From NCBI GenBank assembly GCA_016215105.1, contig JACRLJ010000052.1, positions 1 through 64,000 on the forward strand: DNA of 64,000 bases. The letters are read 5' to 3'. Shown in pieces: positions 1 to 8,884 of this stretch; position 1 is the stretch's first letter, and every line of letters begins with the position of its first letter. The position numbers were made by a program, and so were the translations under genes. The notes beneath the pieces were generated by a model. The model ran no database searches. It saw nothing but the letters and a program-made list of their open reading frames with translations, and was not told where the DNA came from. Source of the DNA: Candidatus Hydrogenedentota bacterium (GTDB taxonomy: Bacteria > Hydrogenedentota > Hydrogenedentia > Hydrogenedentales > SLHB01).

Positions 1-3000
1 TCTCGTCGCACCTGCTGGACGAAGTCGAACGCGTCGCTGACCACGTCGTCATGCTCCATGAAGGCGCCGTTGCGCTCGCAGCTCAAGTCTCCTTGTTCGT
101 AGATCCGAGTGTTTACCGCGCGGCACGGGCGTCCGCAACTGGCGGCAATATGGATTCCTTTCCCCTTCTTGTTACGCTGGGATTCCCCCTCCTTGCGATC
201 GTGCTAATCACGCTGAATATCGCCAATTCGGGACACATGGCGGCAGGTTTTTCGCGGCGGCTCCTCCGCCTACCTGTAGAAACCTGGAGCGCCGTCCTCG
301 TCGTACTTCTGACGCGCCTGGTAGCGATCCTAGCCATATCAGCCTTGTTGTCAGGCGCATCGTTTGCGCTATTCGGCGCCGGTCCTCGACTGGAGGCCAT
401 TCTCCTGCTGGGCGTCGTGTATCTTGTCATCCAAGTATTGGATTGGCTCCGCGGTGTCGCGCCGGAGGTCACGGCGCTCCTGATAGGGTTGATTGTAGTC
501 TTGCCGTTGATTGATTTGAGAGCCTTCTCCGGCGTGATCGCATTCACGTTTACCGCCAAAGATTCGACGCACGGATACTTACTCTGTTTCGCCGCCGCCG
601 TGCCCATCGCCTACGCGATAGCCTACGGAGTGGTCGCTCGCACCCGATGCGGCTACCAACTCTCGCTCCTGCGCCACTTCGCCCCTGCAAAGAAATCCCG
701 CGCGGTTCGGCCAGAGAACAAGAACTCGTTCGCCTCTCCCCTTGCCGCGCAGATATGGTACGAACTTCGATCCTCCGCATGGGTGCTTCCGGTTGCGACA
801 ATCGGTTGCTGGGTCGGAGGTGTAGCCCTACGTTGGATCATGGTGCGCTTTTCTATTCAGGGCGCGTCAGTACAAGGGCCAGCGTCCAACGTACTCGACC
901 CCACGTGGCTGTGGGAAATCCTGCCCTATCTGGCCCTATTCGGGGCGTCGTTTGTTTGGTGTCTACGCGTTGGCTGGCTTGACCGAAAAAGCAAAGGACG
1001 CCCCAGCGTGTACTTGTTAAGGCTCCCTGCCGATCCGTTGGATATCGTACGCGCACGAATACTCGCTGCTGGGGTAAGCCTACTCGCGGTACTCGGTGTC
1101 GTGGCAACAATCGCCACGCTCGGATTCCTCCTAATCGAAAACAGCGTCATACTCCGCATGCTTTCCGAAGCGCTCACCAACCATGAAGCCAGCGTCCGGG
1201 AAATACTCGCGCTCATTGTGGGGCCTCCGTTACTGGCTGGATTGGTGAGTTGGATCGCGATGTTCCAGCCCCGAGTGTTCGGGACCATCTTCTTTCTTCC
1301 CGTAGCCGCCGTTCTTTGCCTTCTTGCGGAGTGGTTGGTGGGGAATTTCGTCGCCGATCTCATTTACATCGCGGTGTGCGTGTTTCTCACGCTTCCTCCG
1401 CTCCTGTCGGCTCGCGCCATAGTTGGAACGTTGCGCAAAGGATTGTTGTCTACGTGGTCATTGGTATCGTGCTTTTTGCTCTGGGCTGCAATCACGCTTG
1501 CCATCTTCCCGTACTCTCAAGTTTCAGCAGAAACTGCGGCTAGCCAATTACTTGTTTGCGCATTCATTGCGGCTCTGCCGCTCATGCCTTTCATGAATAT
1601 GCTGAACGACTACCAAAAGCGTTCGGCGGATGAATCCGCGGAAGCCGAGCAGGCACGAGGCTTCACGCGCAAGCGCGCCGTCGGACTCGCGCTTCTACTC
1701 GTACCACTGCTCGTCATTGCCAACATCCGTTGGACTACGGAACCGTCATTCAAGGTCATGTGGCGCATACAGGGATTGCCGACCAATCTCGCTGAGCTTG
1801 ACGCTTGGTACGAGCGTGTTCCAGACCCCGTGAACGCGGCAAACTTGTTTTTGGCTGCAGCAACAAGATCAGAGCAGCTCACCGCAAAATGGCTTGAAAC
1901 CAAGTCTCTACCAGGCAATAAGCTACAGTCTGCGGATGACGGCAAAGATACCGGTCCGCTTGACAAAGTCATGATCGCAGGCAATGCCCAACTAGATCGA
2001 GCAAAGCCAATCCCTGCCGACGTTTGGCAGGAAACGAAAGCCTATTGGACTTCCGTTGCTCGGCCCGTCCGCGAAGATCTGCGCGACGCGGCGCAATCCA
2101 CAGGTTCCCGTAGCCGTTACCCCGTCGATATGACGCAAGGATACGCCGCTCTGATTCCGCATTTGGCGCGACTCCGTAGCCTTGCAAGGTTGCTCTCCAT
2201 TGACGCGTTGGTTGCCACCGTCGAACACCATCCGGACGATGTTTTCGCCGCCATTTCGGACGAAGGCGCGTTGGCAGAATCTCTCAAACAGGAGCCCTAC
2301 TTCATTTCTCAACACGTGCGTATCGCAATTCACCAGATGGCGCTCGGTGGGTTGGAAGACGCGCTAAATCGAATGACATTCGACGACGCGCGTCTTAAAC
2401 AACTCACCATGAAACTTACAGGCACGTTTGCGGTTCCCGAAAAAGGGTCTGTGCTCGATCGAGCATTTGTCACCGAGACGATCGAAGGACTAGAGGTAAT
2501 CACGGCGTTTAGGATCGACGAAAGCATAAAGAATGACCCGAGTTTCCCTGACCCGTATCATAGGCGCAAGACACTCACTCAGAGCATGGCTACTCCTTTT
2601 GATGACGCATTGGGCTGGCGGATTATGCAGGTCATCGTTTCCCTACACGAGTATAGAATTGGCGGCGAGACGCTACAACTGGCCACGCAGCGAGGATATA
2701 TCGAGGCCCGCGCCCCACAAAGAGAATTCGACACCTTACACGTCTTACTCCATGCCCCATTCGCTAATTGGCTCCCTCACTATTACACAGCGACTGCAGA
2801 TTGGATCATGCGGGCCAAGTTTGACGCCGCCAGCACGGCCATCGCCATCGAGCGGTTCCGGCTCGCCAATCACCGCCTGCCCCGCCAACTTGACGAGCTC
2901 GTGCCTCAATTCCTGCCCAGTGTCCCGCGCGACCCGTTCAACCAGGGCGCGCCCCTCTCATTTCGCGTCAAGGGTGACGGGACCTACGTCGTGTATGGTT

Positions 3001-3146
3001 TTGGTCCGAACTTCAAAGACGACGGCGGCGAGTTCCGGTCTGAGACCAACAAGTCCGCGGACGACATCGCCTTCACCGTTGCCCCACCCGAGATCCGCGA
3101 TCGCCCCCAAGTCGCACCACCCGTGGCCCCGGAGACCGCGAAATAA
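1..3146 (+). CDS. ABC exporter: ATPase tail fused in frame to multi-span permease (5' partial)
   Basis: The frame is open from base 3 and enters from outside the window. The first residues, SSHLLDEVERVADHVVML, match the switch/H-loop region of an ABC exporter ATPase. About 30 residues later, with no stop and no ribosome site, the frame enters a hydrophobic protein with roughly a dozen membrane segments (to about residue 560 counted from the Met at 51). A soluble tail of about 450 residues follows. It ends in a pattern common in planctomycete-type ABC-2 permeases and pseudopilin-like tails (IAIERFRLANHRLPRQLDEL, then VPRDPF and VVYGFGPN). Known of the family: ABC-2 permeases export unknown substrates with a separate ATPase. 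The usual C-terminal domain of the ATPase and the first helix of the permease appear to be missing, so this may be a deletion fusion. The first Met (51) lies inside the ATPase motif and is not a real start. Confidence 0.7.
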   Translation, partial: SSHLLDEVERVADHVVMLHEGAVALAAQVSLFVDPSVYRAARASATGGNMDSFPLLVTLGFPLLAIVLITLNIANSGHMAAGFSRRLLRLPVETWSAVLVVLLTRLVAILAISALLSGASFALFGAGPRLEAILLLGVVYLVIQVLDWLRGVAPEVTALLIGLIVVLPLIDLRAFSGVIAFTFTAKDSTHGYLLCFAAAVPIAYAIAYGVVARTRCGYQLSLLRHFAPAKKSRAVRPENKNSFASPLAAQIWYELRSSAWVLPVATIGCWVGGVALRWIMVRFSIQGASVQGPASNVLDPTWLWEILPYLALFGASFVWCLRVGWLDRKSKGRPSVYLLRLPADPLDIVRARILAAGVSLLAVLGVVATIATLGFLLIENSVILRMLSEALTNHEASVREILALIVGPPLLAGLVSWIAMFQPRVFGTIFFLPVAAVLCLLAEWLVGNFVADLIYIAVCVFLTLPPLLSARAIVGTLRKGLLSTWSLVSCFLLWAAITLAIFPYSQVSAETAASQLLVCAFIAALPLMPFMNMLNDYQKRSADESAEAEQARGFTRKRAVGLALLLVPLLVIANIRWTTEPSFKVMWRIQGLPTNLAELDAWYERVPDPVNAANLFLAAATRSEQLTAKWLETKSLPGNKLQSADDGKDTGPLDKVMIAGNAQLDRAKPIPADVWQETKAYWTSVARPVREDLRDAAQSTGSRSRYPVDMTQGYAALIPHLARLRSLARLLSIDALVATVEHHPDDVFAAISDEGALAESLKQEPYFISQHVRIAIHQMALGGLEDALNRMTFDDARLKQLTMKLTGTFAVPEKGSVLDRAFVTETIEGLEVITAFRIDESIKNDPSFPDPYHRRKTLTQSMATPFDDALGWRIMQVIVSLHEYRIGGETLQLATQRGYIEARAPQREFDTLHVLLHAPFANWLPHYYTATADWIMRAKFDAASTAIAIERFRLANHRLPRQLDELVPQFLPSVPRDPFNQGAPLSFRVKGDGTYVVYGFGPNFKDDGGEFRSETNKSADDIAFTVAPPEIRDRPQVAPPVAPETAK

Positions 3147-3203
3147 GCAGAGCCCCACGGAAGAGCACAACACGGCAAATCCACAACCAAGAAAAGCCAC
3201 CGC

Positions 3204-3254
3204 ACGCGCAACGGCCTCCGCAACGTGTCATTCTGAGCGAAGCGAAGAATCTGC
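3204..3254 (+). repeat. Dispersed 51-base repeat, copy 1 (CHSERSEE type)
   Basis: It contains tgtcattctgagcgaagcg, which conceptually translates to CHSERSEES, a repeat phrase seen in intergenic DNA of many bacteria. A second copy lies exactly 640 bases downstream with three differences, all G/C transversions. Confidence 0.75.
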
Positions 3255-3707
3255 TGTCAATGCGCCATTATCAGACTTCTCGTATAGAGGCCCCGTGCCC
3301 GCTGACTTACCACGCTACGCGTTGCCATTAGATACGCAACTAATACGTCAGACGCGTTGCGGGCTTATCTCAAACGGGAACCGCGCTATCAATATGGGCG
3401 GTGTATTGTTCACCTCGTTCAGTATGACACGTTACGGAGATGTAGTGGGTTCAATGGCGCCAATGGATGTCGGTTCGCTCCTAACACTACAACGCTATGA
3501 GCTTCTTATCGAATCTGGACAGGGCGTTGAGCGCCACATCTTTGCGCGACCGAAAGTTGGGTGCTTGCTAAATCTCGCCGCGCCGCCTGGGCGCCGCTAG
3601 CCTGGCACGTTGAGTTGCCTACAGTGGGCGCGAAAGCTGAACCAAACAGGGTCAGACTTATCTTCTGGGTAGCATTACCGCGCGGGGAAGCTCCTGGCGC
3701 CTAGGCT

Positions 3708-3728
3708 GACGCGGCGAGCCGCCGCGTC
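3708..3728. repeat. Perfect 9-bp hairpin
   Basis: gacgcggcg, a 3-base loop agc, then cgccgcgtc form a perfect stem. No T-run follows on either strand, so a terminator role is not supported. Confidence 0.6.
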
Positions 3729-3843
3729 TACTATGGGCGACCTCGCTAATTGGTGACGGGAAAGTCGCCGAGCCCCGGCTGGCGCGGCGTGATGGCGCCG
3801 CTACTTTAGCGCCGGGCGCCGGGCGCCGAGCTTTCAATAGTAG

Positions 3844-3894
3844 ACGCGCAACGGGCTCCGCAACGTGTCATTCTGACCGAAGGGAAGAATCTGC
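3844..3894 (+). repeat. Dispersed 51-base repeat, copy 2 (CHSERSEE type)
   Basis: Same orientation as the copy at 3204 and identical except for three G/C swaps. It begins acgcgcaacgg and ends gaagaatctgc. The shared flank upstream of the CHSERSEE phrase shows that the repeat unit is longer than the phrase itself. Confidence 0.75.
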
Positions 3895-4020
3895 CACCAA
3901 CGTGCAAGCGCCGCGACCTCTCCGCCCGCAACTCCATAACGTGTCACTCTCAGCCCCCTTCATACTCCCTCCCGCCCTACTCATATCATATCTCGTAGAA
4001 TCCGTCTTATTTTCTATTCC

Positions 4021-4052
4021 CAAATCTGTGAAAATCTGTGTAATCTGTGGAT
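4021..4052 (+). repeat. Short triple repeat, aatctgtg units
   Basis: Three successive aatctgtg units, spaced by one or two bases, form the phrase that conceptually reads PQITQIFTD on the minus strand. This phrase recurs in intergenic DNA of many unrelated bacterial genomes. No function is known to me. Confidence 0.65.
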
Positions 4053-4483
4053 ACAATATTTTCCACTAACAAGGTCCTATTTTGTCAACTAAACAACCCT
4101 CGTTTCACCCCTCCACCCCCTCCCTCCCGCTCCAACAATCTCACTTCGGTCCCAATTCTGTCAGGTGATTTACCCTCGTCTCGCCAATCTCCCCCCTTCT
4201 CCCCCGTCAGCCCCGGTCCCACTCCGGCCGGCCAGTTCATCCTCGAGCGGCGGTCCCGACCCTCGTTCCACTCCCTGTTCAGCGCCCGAAACCGAAACAC
4301 TTTGGCCATAGATATGGAGGGTTGTTTGCGGACCTGTCCCCGGAGAGGCGGTTCATGTGACTTATTATTGGACGTCGTCAGACCGCAACGGTCTGTCCGG
4401 TTCCGGGAAGAAGGAGTAGGCGGAAGTATGCGCGGCACTTGCAGAACAATGCGGCGAAGTACAATAGTAACGCGCTGGAAACC

Positions 4484-4600
4484 ATGGGGATAATCACCAG
4501 CGAGCAAGCCAGCAAGGTCGTTGACAACGAGCAGTGCAGGAGCCTGCGCAAGTCCATGACCAAAGGTGGCTACGACGTGAAACAGCAAACCGGAAAGTGA
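4484..4600 (+). CDS. Possible small basic protein (38 aa), weak
   Basis: The frame reads MGIITSEQASKVVDNEQ and ends GYDVKQQTGK. It stays open upstream to about 4360 without an ATG, with protein-like composition (KYARHLQNNAAKYNSNALE). No convincing ribosome site precedes the ATG, and a longer form would need a non-standard start. It stops 37 bases before the sigma-factor gene. It could be a real short gene or the tail of a decayed one. No family recognised. Confidence 0.25.
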   Translation: MGIITSEQASKVVDNEQCRSLRKSMTKGGYDVKQQTGK

Positions 4601-4637
4601 ACCACGCGGCCGCGCCGGGTCCGCACGACGGGGTGAT

Positions 4638-5606
4638 ATGCGCGCAGAATCAGACGCCGAGATCGTAAGCCGAACGCTTGCAGGGAACCGTCACGCGTTC
4701 GAGGCGCTGATTCTGCGCTACAACCGTATGGCGTACGCGGTGGCCTTCGCGCGCGTGGGAAATCACCAGGATGCGGAAGACGCGGTACAGGAGAGTTGGA
4801 TTCAGGCGTTCACCACGCTGGACCGCTTGCGCGAGCGTGATCGCTTTGCCGCATGGCTGGCGAGCATCGTGCGCAACGTTAGCCTCAATGCGACACGGAA
4901 CAGGTGGCGGAGGACGTCGCTCGACGACGTTGGAGGGGACTTGATGGTAGATTACCGAAAACCCATGGAGGATGCCGACGTTCACCGCGCTCTGTGGACC
5001 CACGTCGAGGCGATGTCGCCGGAGCACCGCGAAGTGCTGACGCTGCATTACCACGCGGGGATGAGCACGGAAGAAATCGCGGAGTGGTCGGGTGTGCCGC
5101 GGGAGGCGGTAAAGAAGCGTTTGCAGCGCGCGCGGACAACCTTGAGCGAGCAGACACTGAAGACCCTCTTCGAACCGGCTGAACGCGAGGAAGAGGACCG
5201 GCGCAAGCGCGTCATGGCGGCCTTGCTTATTCTGCCCTTGGACTGGCGCGTGTCCCCGATCGCGGCGTCGCACCGGCTAACAGCATCGAAGCCGAAGACG
5301 ATCCAGTTCCTTGGGAGAGAGTGGACGCGTACGGAATGGCTCAAGGCCGGCCTTGGCCTGGCCGTCGGCGCCGTGCTGCTGTGGTGCATCGTCACATGGC
5401 TATCCGTTCCCCGGCCCGAGCCAATAGCTACCCCACAGGCGCGGCCCGTCACGCAATCATCGAACATCCAGATCAATTCCACCGGCGGAAAAGGCGGGCC
5501 CGTAGCGCCCCCCGCGCAATCCAAACCTACCCCGGGCACGGGCAAGGGTAGCCCGGCGCCACCCGCGCAAGATAGCGCGACGAAGGGACAAAAGGTCGGT
5601 AAGTAG
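4638..5606 (+). CDS. ECF RNA polymerase sigma factor with C-terminal membrane anchor
   Basis: Residues 5-75 form sigma region 2 (AFEALILRYNRMAYAVAFAR, then DAEDAVQESWIQAF). Residues 105-165 form region 4, with the helix-turn-helix MSTEEIAEWSGVPREAVKKR. The protein is about 320 residues, against roughly 180 for a plain ECF factor. The extra part holds one hydrophobic segment near residues 230-253 (WLKAGLGLAVGAVLLWCIVT) and a Pro/Ser/Gly-rich tail. Inference: the tail sits outside the membrane and anchors or senses, so that sigma activity is tied to an envelope signal. No anti-sigma gene is adjacent, which fits self-contained control. Start ATG follows GGGGTGAT. Function as an ECF sigma factor is secure; the regulon is unknown. 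Confidence 0.92.
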   Translation: MRAESDAEIVSRTLAGNRHAFEALILRYNRMAYAVAFARVGNHQDAEDAVQESWIQAFTTLDRLRERDRFAAWLASIVRNVSLNATRNRWRRTSLDDVGGDLMVDYRKPMEDADVHRALWTHVEAMSPEHREVLTLHYHAGMSTEEIAEWSGVPREAVKKRLQRARTTLSEQTLKTLFEPAEREEEDRRKRVMAALLILPLDWRVSPIAASHRLTASKPKTIQFLGREWTRTEWLKAGLGLAVGAVLLWCIVTWLSVPRPEPIATPQARPVTQSSNIQINSTGGKGGPVAPPAQSKPTPGTGKGSPAPPAQDSATKGQKVGK

Positions 5607-5811
5607 CGGACTGACGAGCGCGTTGAAAGTCCGAAGTCATTCCAACTCCGCATTGACGCCACGGGCGCATTGGCCTAGACTGAGGGAGTGGCTCAATTAC
5701 AGCGCGTGAATACGCATTCGTGGTTGTTACGCTTGCAGTAGATCGTCGGACCAACCAGTGGTTTCGCCATATCAAACCTGGTGGTACTCCGGTTACAAAA
5801 GGGGAATGAAG

Positions 5812-8526
5812 ATGAAAGATCCTCCTGCAACATTCGCCACCCTAATCGTTACTCTCGTGATACTTGTTTCGCCGGCGGCGTATTCCGAGGCGAAGATCGT
5901 GGGCCTCATGTTCACCGAAGATACTACCTTGGGCCAAGCCCCGCTGACCGTCACGTTCTCCGACACGACTATCATAAGCGGCTTACCCGCGACGGGCCGG
6001 TCGTGGGACTTCGGTGACGGAAGCCCAACGGACAGCGCCCAAAATCCATCGCACACGTACTCGACCCCAGGCATCTATTCGGTTACGCTGACCGTCACGC
6101 AAGACGGAACTCCCTATTCGACGACGGCGCCCAATCTCATCCATGTGGGCGATACCAATCACTCCCCGGCGGGTCCTGTGGACTTGACCAACGCCGTTGT
6201 CGTGACGCGCTCGGGTGTTTTGCCCAAGGCAGAACAGAAGGCGCCCGTTGTGCTTAAGGAGGAAATCCAGAAGCGTACCGGTATTTCGTGGAGCGTCACG
6301 ACGACCTGGCCGTCCTCCGGGACGGTAATTGCGCTTGTTCCTCAATCGAACACCGGCATAGGCGCAGAGGGCTATCATCTCTTCGTCGAGGAGGGCGGCC
6401 CGGGCCCAGCCGTGGTTTGGGTGATCGGGGCCGACGCGCGCGGGGTGCTGTATGGAGCGGGCAAGTTGCTGCGCAGCGTGGATTGGGCCACGGGTTCGGT
6501 ATCGCTGCCACAAGCGCCGAATGTGACGAGTGCACCGGCGTATCCCCTGCGTGGTCACCAGATTAGCTATACCAACACGTCAAACACCTGCGACGGATGG
6601 ACCAAGGCCGATTACGAACAATACATCCGCGAGCTGATCATCTTTGGCGCGAACGCCATCGAGAATTCCCCCCTCGACACGTCGTTCAGCCTGCACTTTA
6701 CCGTGCCACAGGCGCAGATGAATCACGATATCAGCAGCATTTGTGATGACTATGGGATTGCCTATTGGGTCTGGACTCCGGTGGGCTTTGACCTCAATGA
6801 CACCACGGCCCGGAGCCAATTACTTTCGACACACTTGGCGTTGTACCAGAATTGCGTTCGATTGGACGCAGTATTTGTCCCCGGCGGCGACCCGGGCAGC
6901 AATCCGCCCGACTTACTACTTCCATTTATCCACGACCTGCACAATCAATTGGTGGGTGTTCATCCCAATGCGGGGGTATGGGTATCAAACCAGCAATTCA
7001 GCGCCGCGTCCAACACCACATTCTTCAACTACCTCCAGACTCAACAGCCCGATTGGATAGCCGGCGTCGTGTATGGACCCTGGACGTGGATGACGCTGGA
7101 GGAAGAACGCAGCCGCACGCCCAGTAAGTATCCCGTTCGCCATTACGCCGATATTACGCACAGTGTTCGCTGCCAGTACCCTGTGCCCGAATGGGACCGT
7201 GCGCTGGCGCACACGTTGAACCGCGAAGCGCCCAATCCCCGGCCATTCGACGAAGCTGCGATTCACAACCGGTTTGCCTCATTGACGAACGGGTTCATCG
7301 CCTATTCTGAGGGATCTCACGACGACGTCAACAAAGACGTCTGGTTGATGCGTGGATGGGACCCGAGCATTGCGGTGGTGGGACCACTCGCGGCCAACAC
7401 GAATGTGGACGCTGCATTTACGCACTGGACCCAGTTGGAATCGCAGAATCCTGGTCTGGCAACGAATTGGCGATGGCAGTTCCTGTTGCTTCGCGCGTAT
7501 TACGACAAGTACATCAAAGAACGGTTGGCCAACGAGACAAGCCTCGAGACTCAGGCCACCGCTACGCTCGCCAACGCCCCGGCGCTCGGCGCCGATACCG
7601 CTATGGCCAATGCAGTGGCCATTCTCGCACAAGCGACGTCGGCGCCGGTTCGCACGGACCTTCGAACGCGCATCGCCGATCTGTGCGCGGCGCTGTTCAC
7701 TTCCATCAAGTACCAAAGCAGCACGAGCGCGCCGTACTTCGCCAGTGGTCTTGAGAGAAGCTGTGTCCTGGACCTGGTGGACTGGCCGGTGAACAACCGG
7801 TATTTGTACGAAGCCGAGTGCGCCACGATAGCGGGCTTGTCCGGCGAGAGCGCGAAGCTGGCGGGGATTCAAGGTCTGATTCACCATGAAGACGCCGGCC
7901 CCGGCGGCTTCTACGACGATCTTGGCAATGCCTCGAAGCAGGCGCATCTTGTGCAGCAGAACGCCTGGCAGGACGATCCTGGGTATGTCCAATCCACCCA
8001 AGACGAGTTCCTGTGGCATGCAGGAGCCACTACTGACCCTCTAAAGGGAGCGGCGCGTCTGTCGTGGCAGGATCAGGGTCAGACCCTGTACGGACAACCG
8101 CTGCAAATGCATTACACCGGTCTGGACCCACGCGTCGAATACACCGTAAGCGCGACCATCTTTGGCCGATTCAACAGCGTAGTCAACACCTCGGCGGATG
8201 GCGTCCTGCTTGGGTCCAATGGCTCGTCGACGCAAGCGCAGACCTACACCGTTCCGGTATCGGCTACGGCAGACGCTGTGCTCGACCTCACTTGGGAACT
8301 GGTCAGCGGCCGGGGCTGCCAAGTGTCTGAAGTCTGGTTGAAGACCACGGGGTATCAGCGCACGGACATCAATCAGGACCTGGCAGTCGACGCGGTGGAC
8401 GTGCAACTGGTCATCAATGGGGCGCTACTGCTCGACATCGGCGGTCGAAACGCAGATGTGAATCGCGACGCGGACGTGAACGCGGTCGATGTGCAGCAGG
8501 TCATCAATCGCGCCCTGGGGCTCTGA
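5812..8526 (+). CDS. Secreted PKD / glycosidase-like / dockerin protein
   Basis: The order is signal peptide (MKDPPATFATLIVTLVILVS), a PKD domain near residues 30-110 (SWDFGDGSP, then YSVTLTV), an alpha-glucuronidase/hexosaminidase N-terminal-like domain near 125-235, a large central domain resembling a TIM barrel of GH20/GH67/GH115-like enzymes, a carbohydrate-binding-like segment, and a C-terminal dockerin-like pair (INQDLAVDAVDVQLVIN and VNRDADVNAVDVQQVIN). The ATG at 5812 has AAGGGG seven bases upstream; longer starts lack a site. The dockerin-like repeats would bind calcium, but no cohesin is seen here, so their partner is unknown. Likely acts on glycans outside the cell. Substrate and catalytic residues cannot be assigned with confidence. 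Confidence 0.85.
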   Translation: MKDPPATFATLIVTLVILVSPAAYSEAKIVGLMFTEDTTLGQAPLTVTFSDTTIISGLPATGRSWDFGDGSPTDSAQNPSHTYSTPGIYSVTLTVTQDGTPYSTTAPNLIHVGDTNHSPAGPVDLTNAVVVTRSGVLPKAEQKAPVVLKEEIQKRTGISWSVTTTWPSSGTVIALVPQSNTGIGAEGYHLFVEEGGPGPAVVWVIGADARGVLYGAGKLLRSVDWATGSVSLPQAPNVTSAPAYPLRGHQISYTNTSNTCDGWTKADYEQYIRELIIFGANAIENSPLDTSFSLHFTVPQAQMNHDISSICDDYGIAYWVWTPVGFDLNDTTARSQLLSTHLALYQNCVRLDAVFVPGGDPGSNPPDLLLPFIHDLHNQLVGVHPNAGVWVSNQQFSAASNTTFFNYLQTQQPDWIAGVVYGPWTWMTLEEERSRTPSKYPVRHYADITHSVRCQYPVPEWDRALAHTLNREAPNPRPFDEAAIHNRFASLTNGFIAYSEGSHDDVNKDVWLMRGWDPSIAVVGPLAANTNVDAAFTHWTQLESQNPGLATNWRWQFLLLRAYYDKYIKERLANETSLETQATATLANAPALGADTAMANAVAILAQATSAPVRTDLRTRIADLCAALFTSIKYQSSTSAPYFASGLERSCVLDLVDWPVNNRYLYEAECATIAGLSGESAKLAGIQGLIHHEDAGPGGFYDDLGNASKQAHLVQQNAWQDDPGYVQSTQDEFLWHAGATTDPLKGAARLSWQDQGQTLYGQPLQMHYTGLDPRVEYTVSATIFGRFNSVVNTSADGVLLGSNGSSTQAQTYTVPVSATADAVLDLTWELVSGRGCQVSEVWLKTTGYQRTDINQDLAVDAVDVQLVINGALLLDIGGRNADVNRDADVNAVDVQQVINRALGL

Positions 8527-8611
8527 GCGCTCGCGAGCGCGTCGAGTTGACGGTTAGTCGTATGGATTGCACCACGCGCTTCTCCACCGTCTTCCGATCT
8601 TGCCAAATCGG

Positions 8612-8624
8612 TATATACCTTTAA
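8612..8624 (+). repeat. 13-base direct repeat tatatacctttaa, copy 1
   Basis: The same 13-mer occurs at 8854-8866, overlapping the end of the palindrome just before the GntR/LacI gene. It may be a second binding element for that regulator (inference). Confidence 0.45.
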
Positions 8625-8802
8625 GCCCAAGCAGGCGCGAAAGTTCTGGCTGCTGAGTCATTTAATCGCAATGGGCGGCCCTTTCGAATGAACCAGCCTA
8701 AAGGGCGCATCAGGGAGGCATTCTCGGAAGATTTGCGCCTATTCCTGGTCATATTTGGACTATTTGCGATTCAGCGCGAAAACACGCGTGAGAAAAAACT
8801 TG

Positions 8803-8831
8803 TTGACATGAGCGGCGCGATCTGGTTAAAT
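8803..8831 (+). promoter_or_regulatory. Sigma70-type promoter of GntR/LacI regulator gene
   Basis: TTGACA at 8803-8808 and TTAAAT at 8826-8831 are separated by exactly 17 bases. The palindromic operator begins five bases after the -10 box, so a bound regulator would block initiation. Confidence 0.75.
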
Positions 8832-8835
8832 GTCC

Positions 8836-8856
8836 ATATATTTGATTCAAATATAT
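8836..8856. promoter_or_regulatory. Perfect 21-bp palindromic operator
   Basis: atatatttga, one central t, then tcaaatatat: a perfect inverted repeat lying over the likely transcription start of the GntR/LacI gene. Position and symmetry suggest autoregulation by the protein encoded at 8885 (inference). Confidence 0.7.
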
Positions 8857-8884
8857 ATACCTTTAATAACCACAACGGGCCAAC

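Larger units (their letters stand above)
3147..4637. other. Long gene-poor spacer rich in dispersed repeats
   Basis: About 1.5 kb between the ABC fusion and the sigma factor holds no ORF that I would defend beyond one weak small frame at 4484. It contains two copies of a 51-base repeat, a hairpin, a GC-rich stretch with GCGCCGGGCGCCGGGCGCC-like runs near 3810-3830, and a short triple repeat near 4021. The open frame that runs to about 3600 only extends a shadow of the ABC fusion. The phrase caaacagggtcagacttatc near 3642 resembles edges of REP/RAYT-type elements, but no partner copy is visible here. Confidence 0.6.

Noticed and set aside
2533-3600. A 355-residue plus-strand open frame
   Set aside because: Its first 600 bases are a shifted shadow of the ABC fusion gene and the rest crosses a known type of dispersed repeat; no ribosome site.
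4085-4588. A 167-residue minus-strand frame
   Set aside because: Arg/Pro-rich shadow-like composition, no start site, and it lies in the repeat-rich spacer.
8591-8600. cttccgatct, identical to the end of a common sequencing adapter
   Set aside because: Only 10 bases match and the flanks do not, so chance is the simpler reading.
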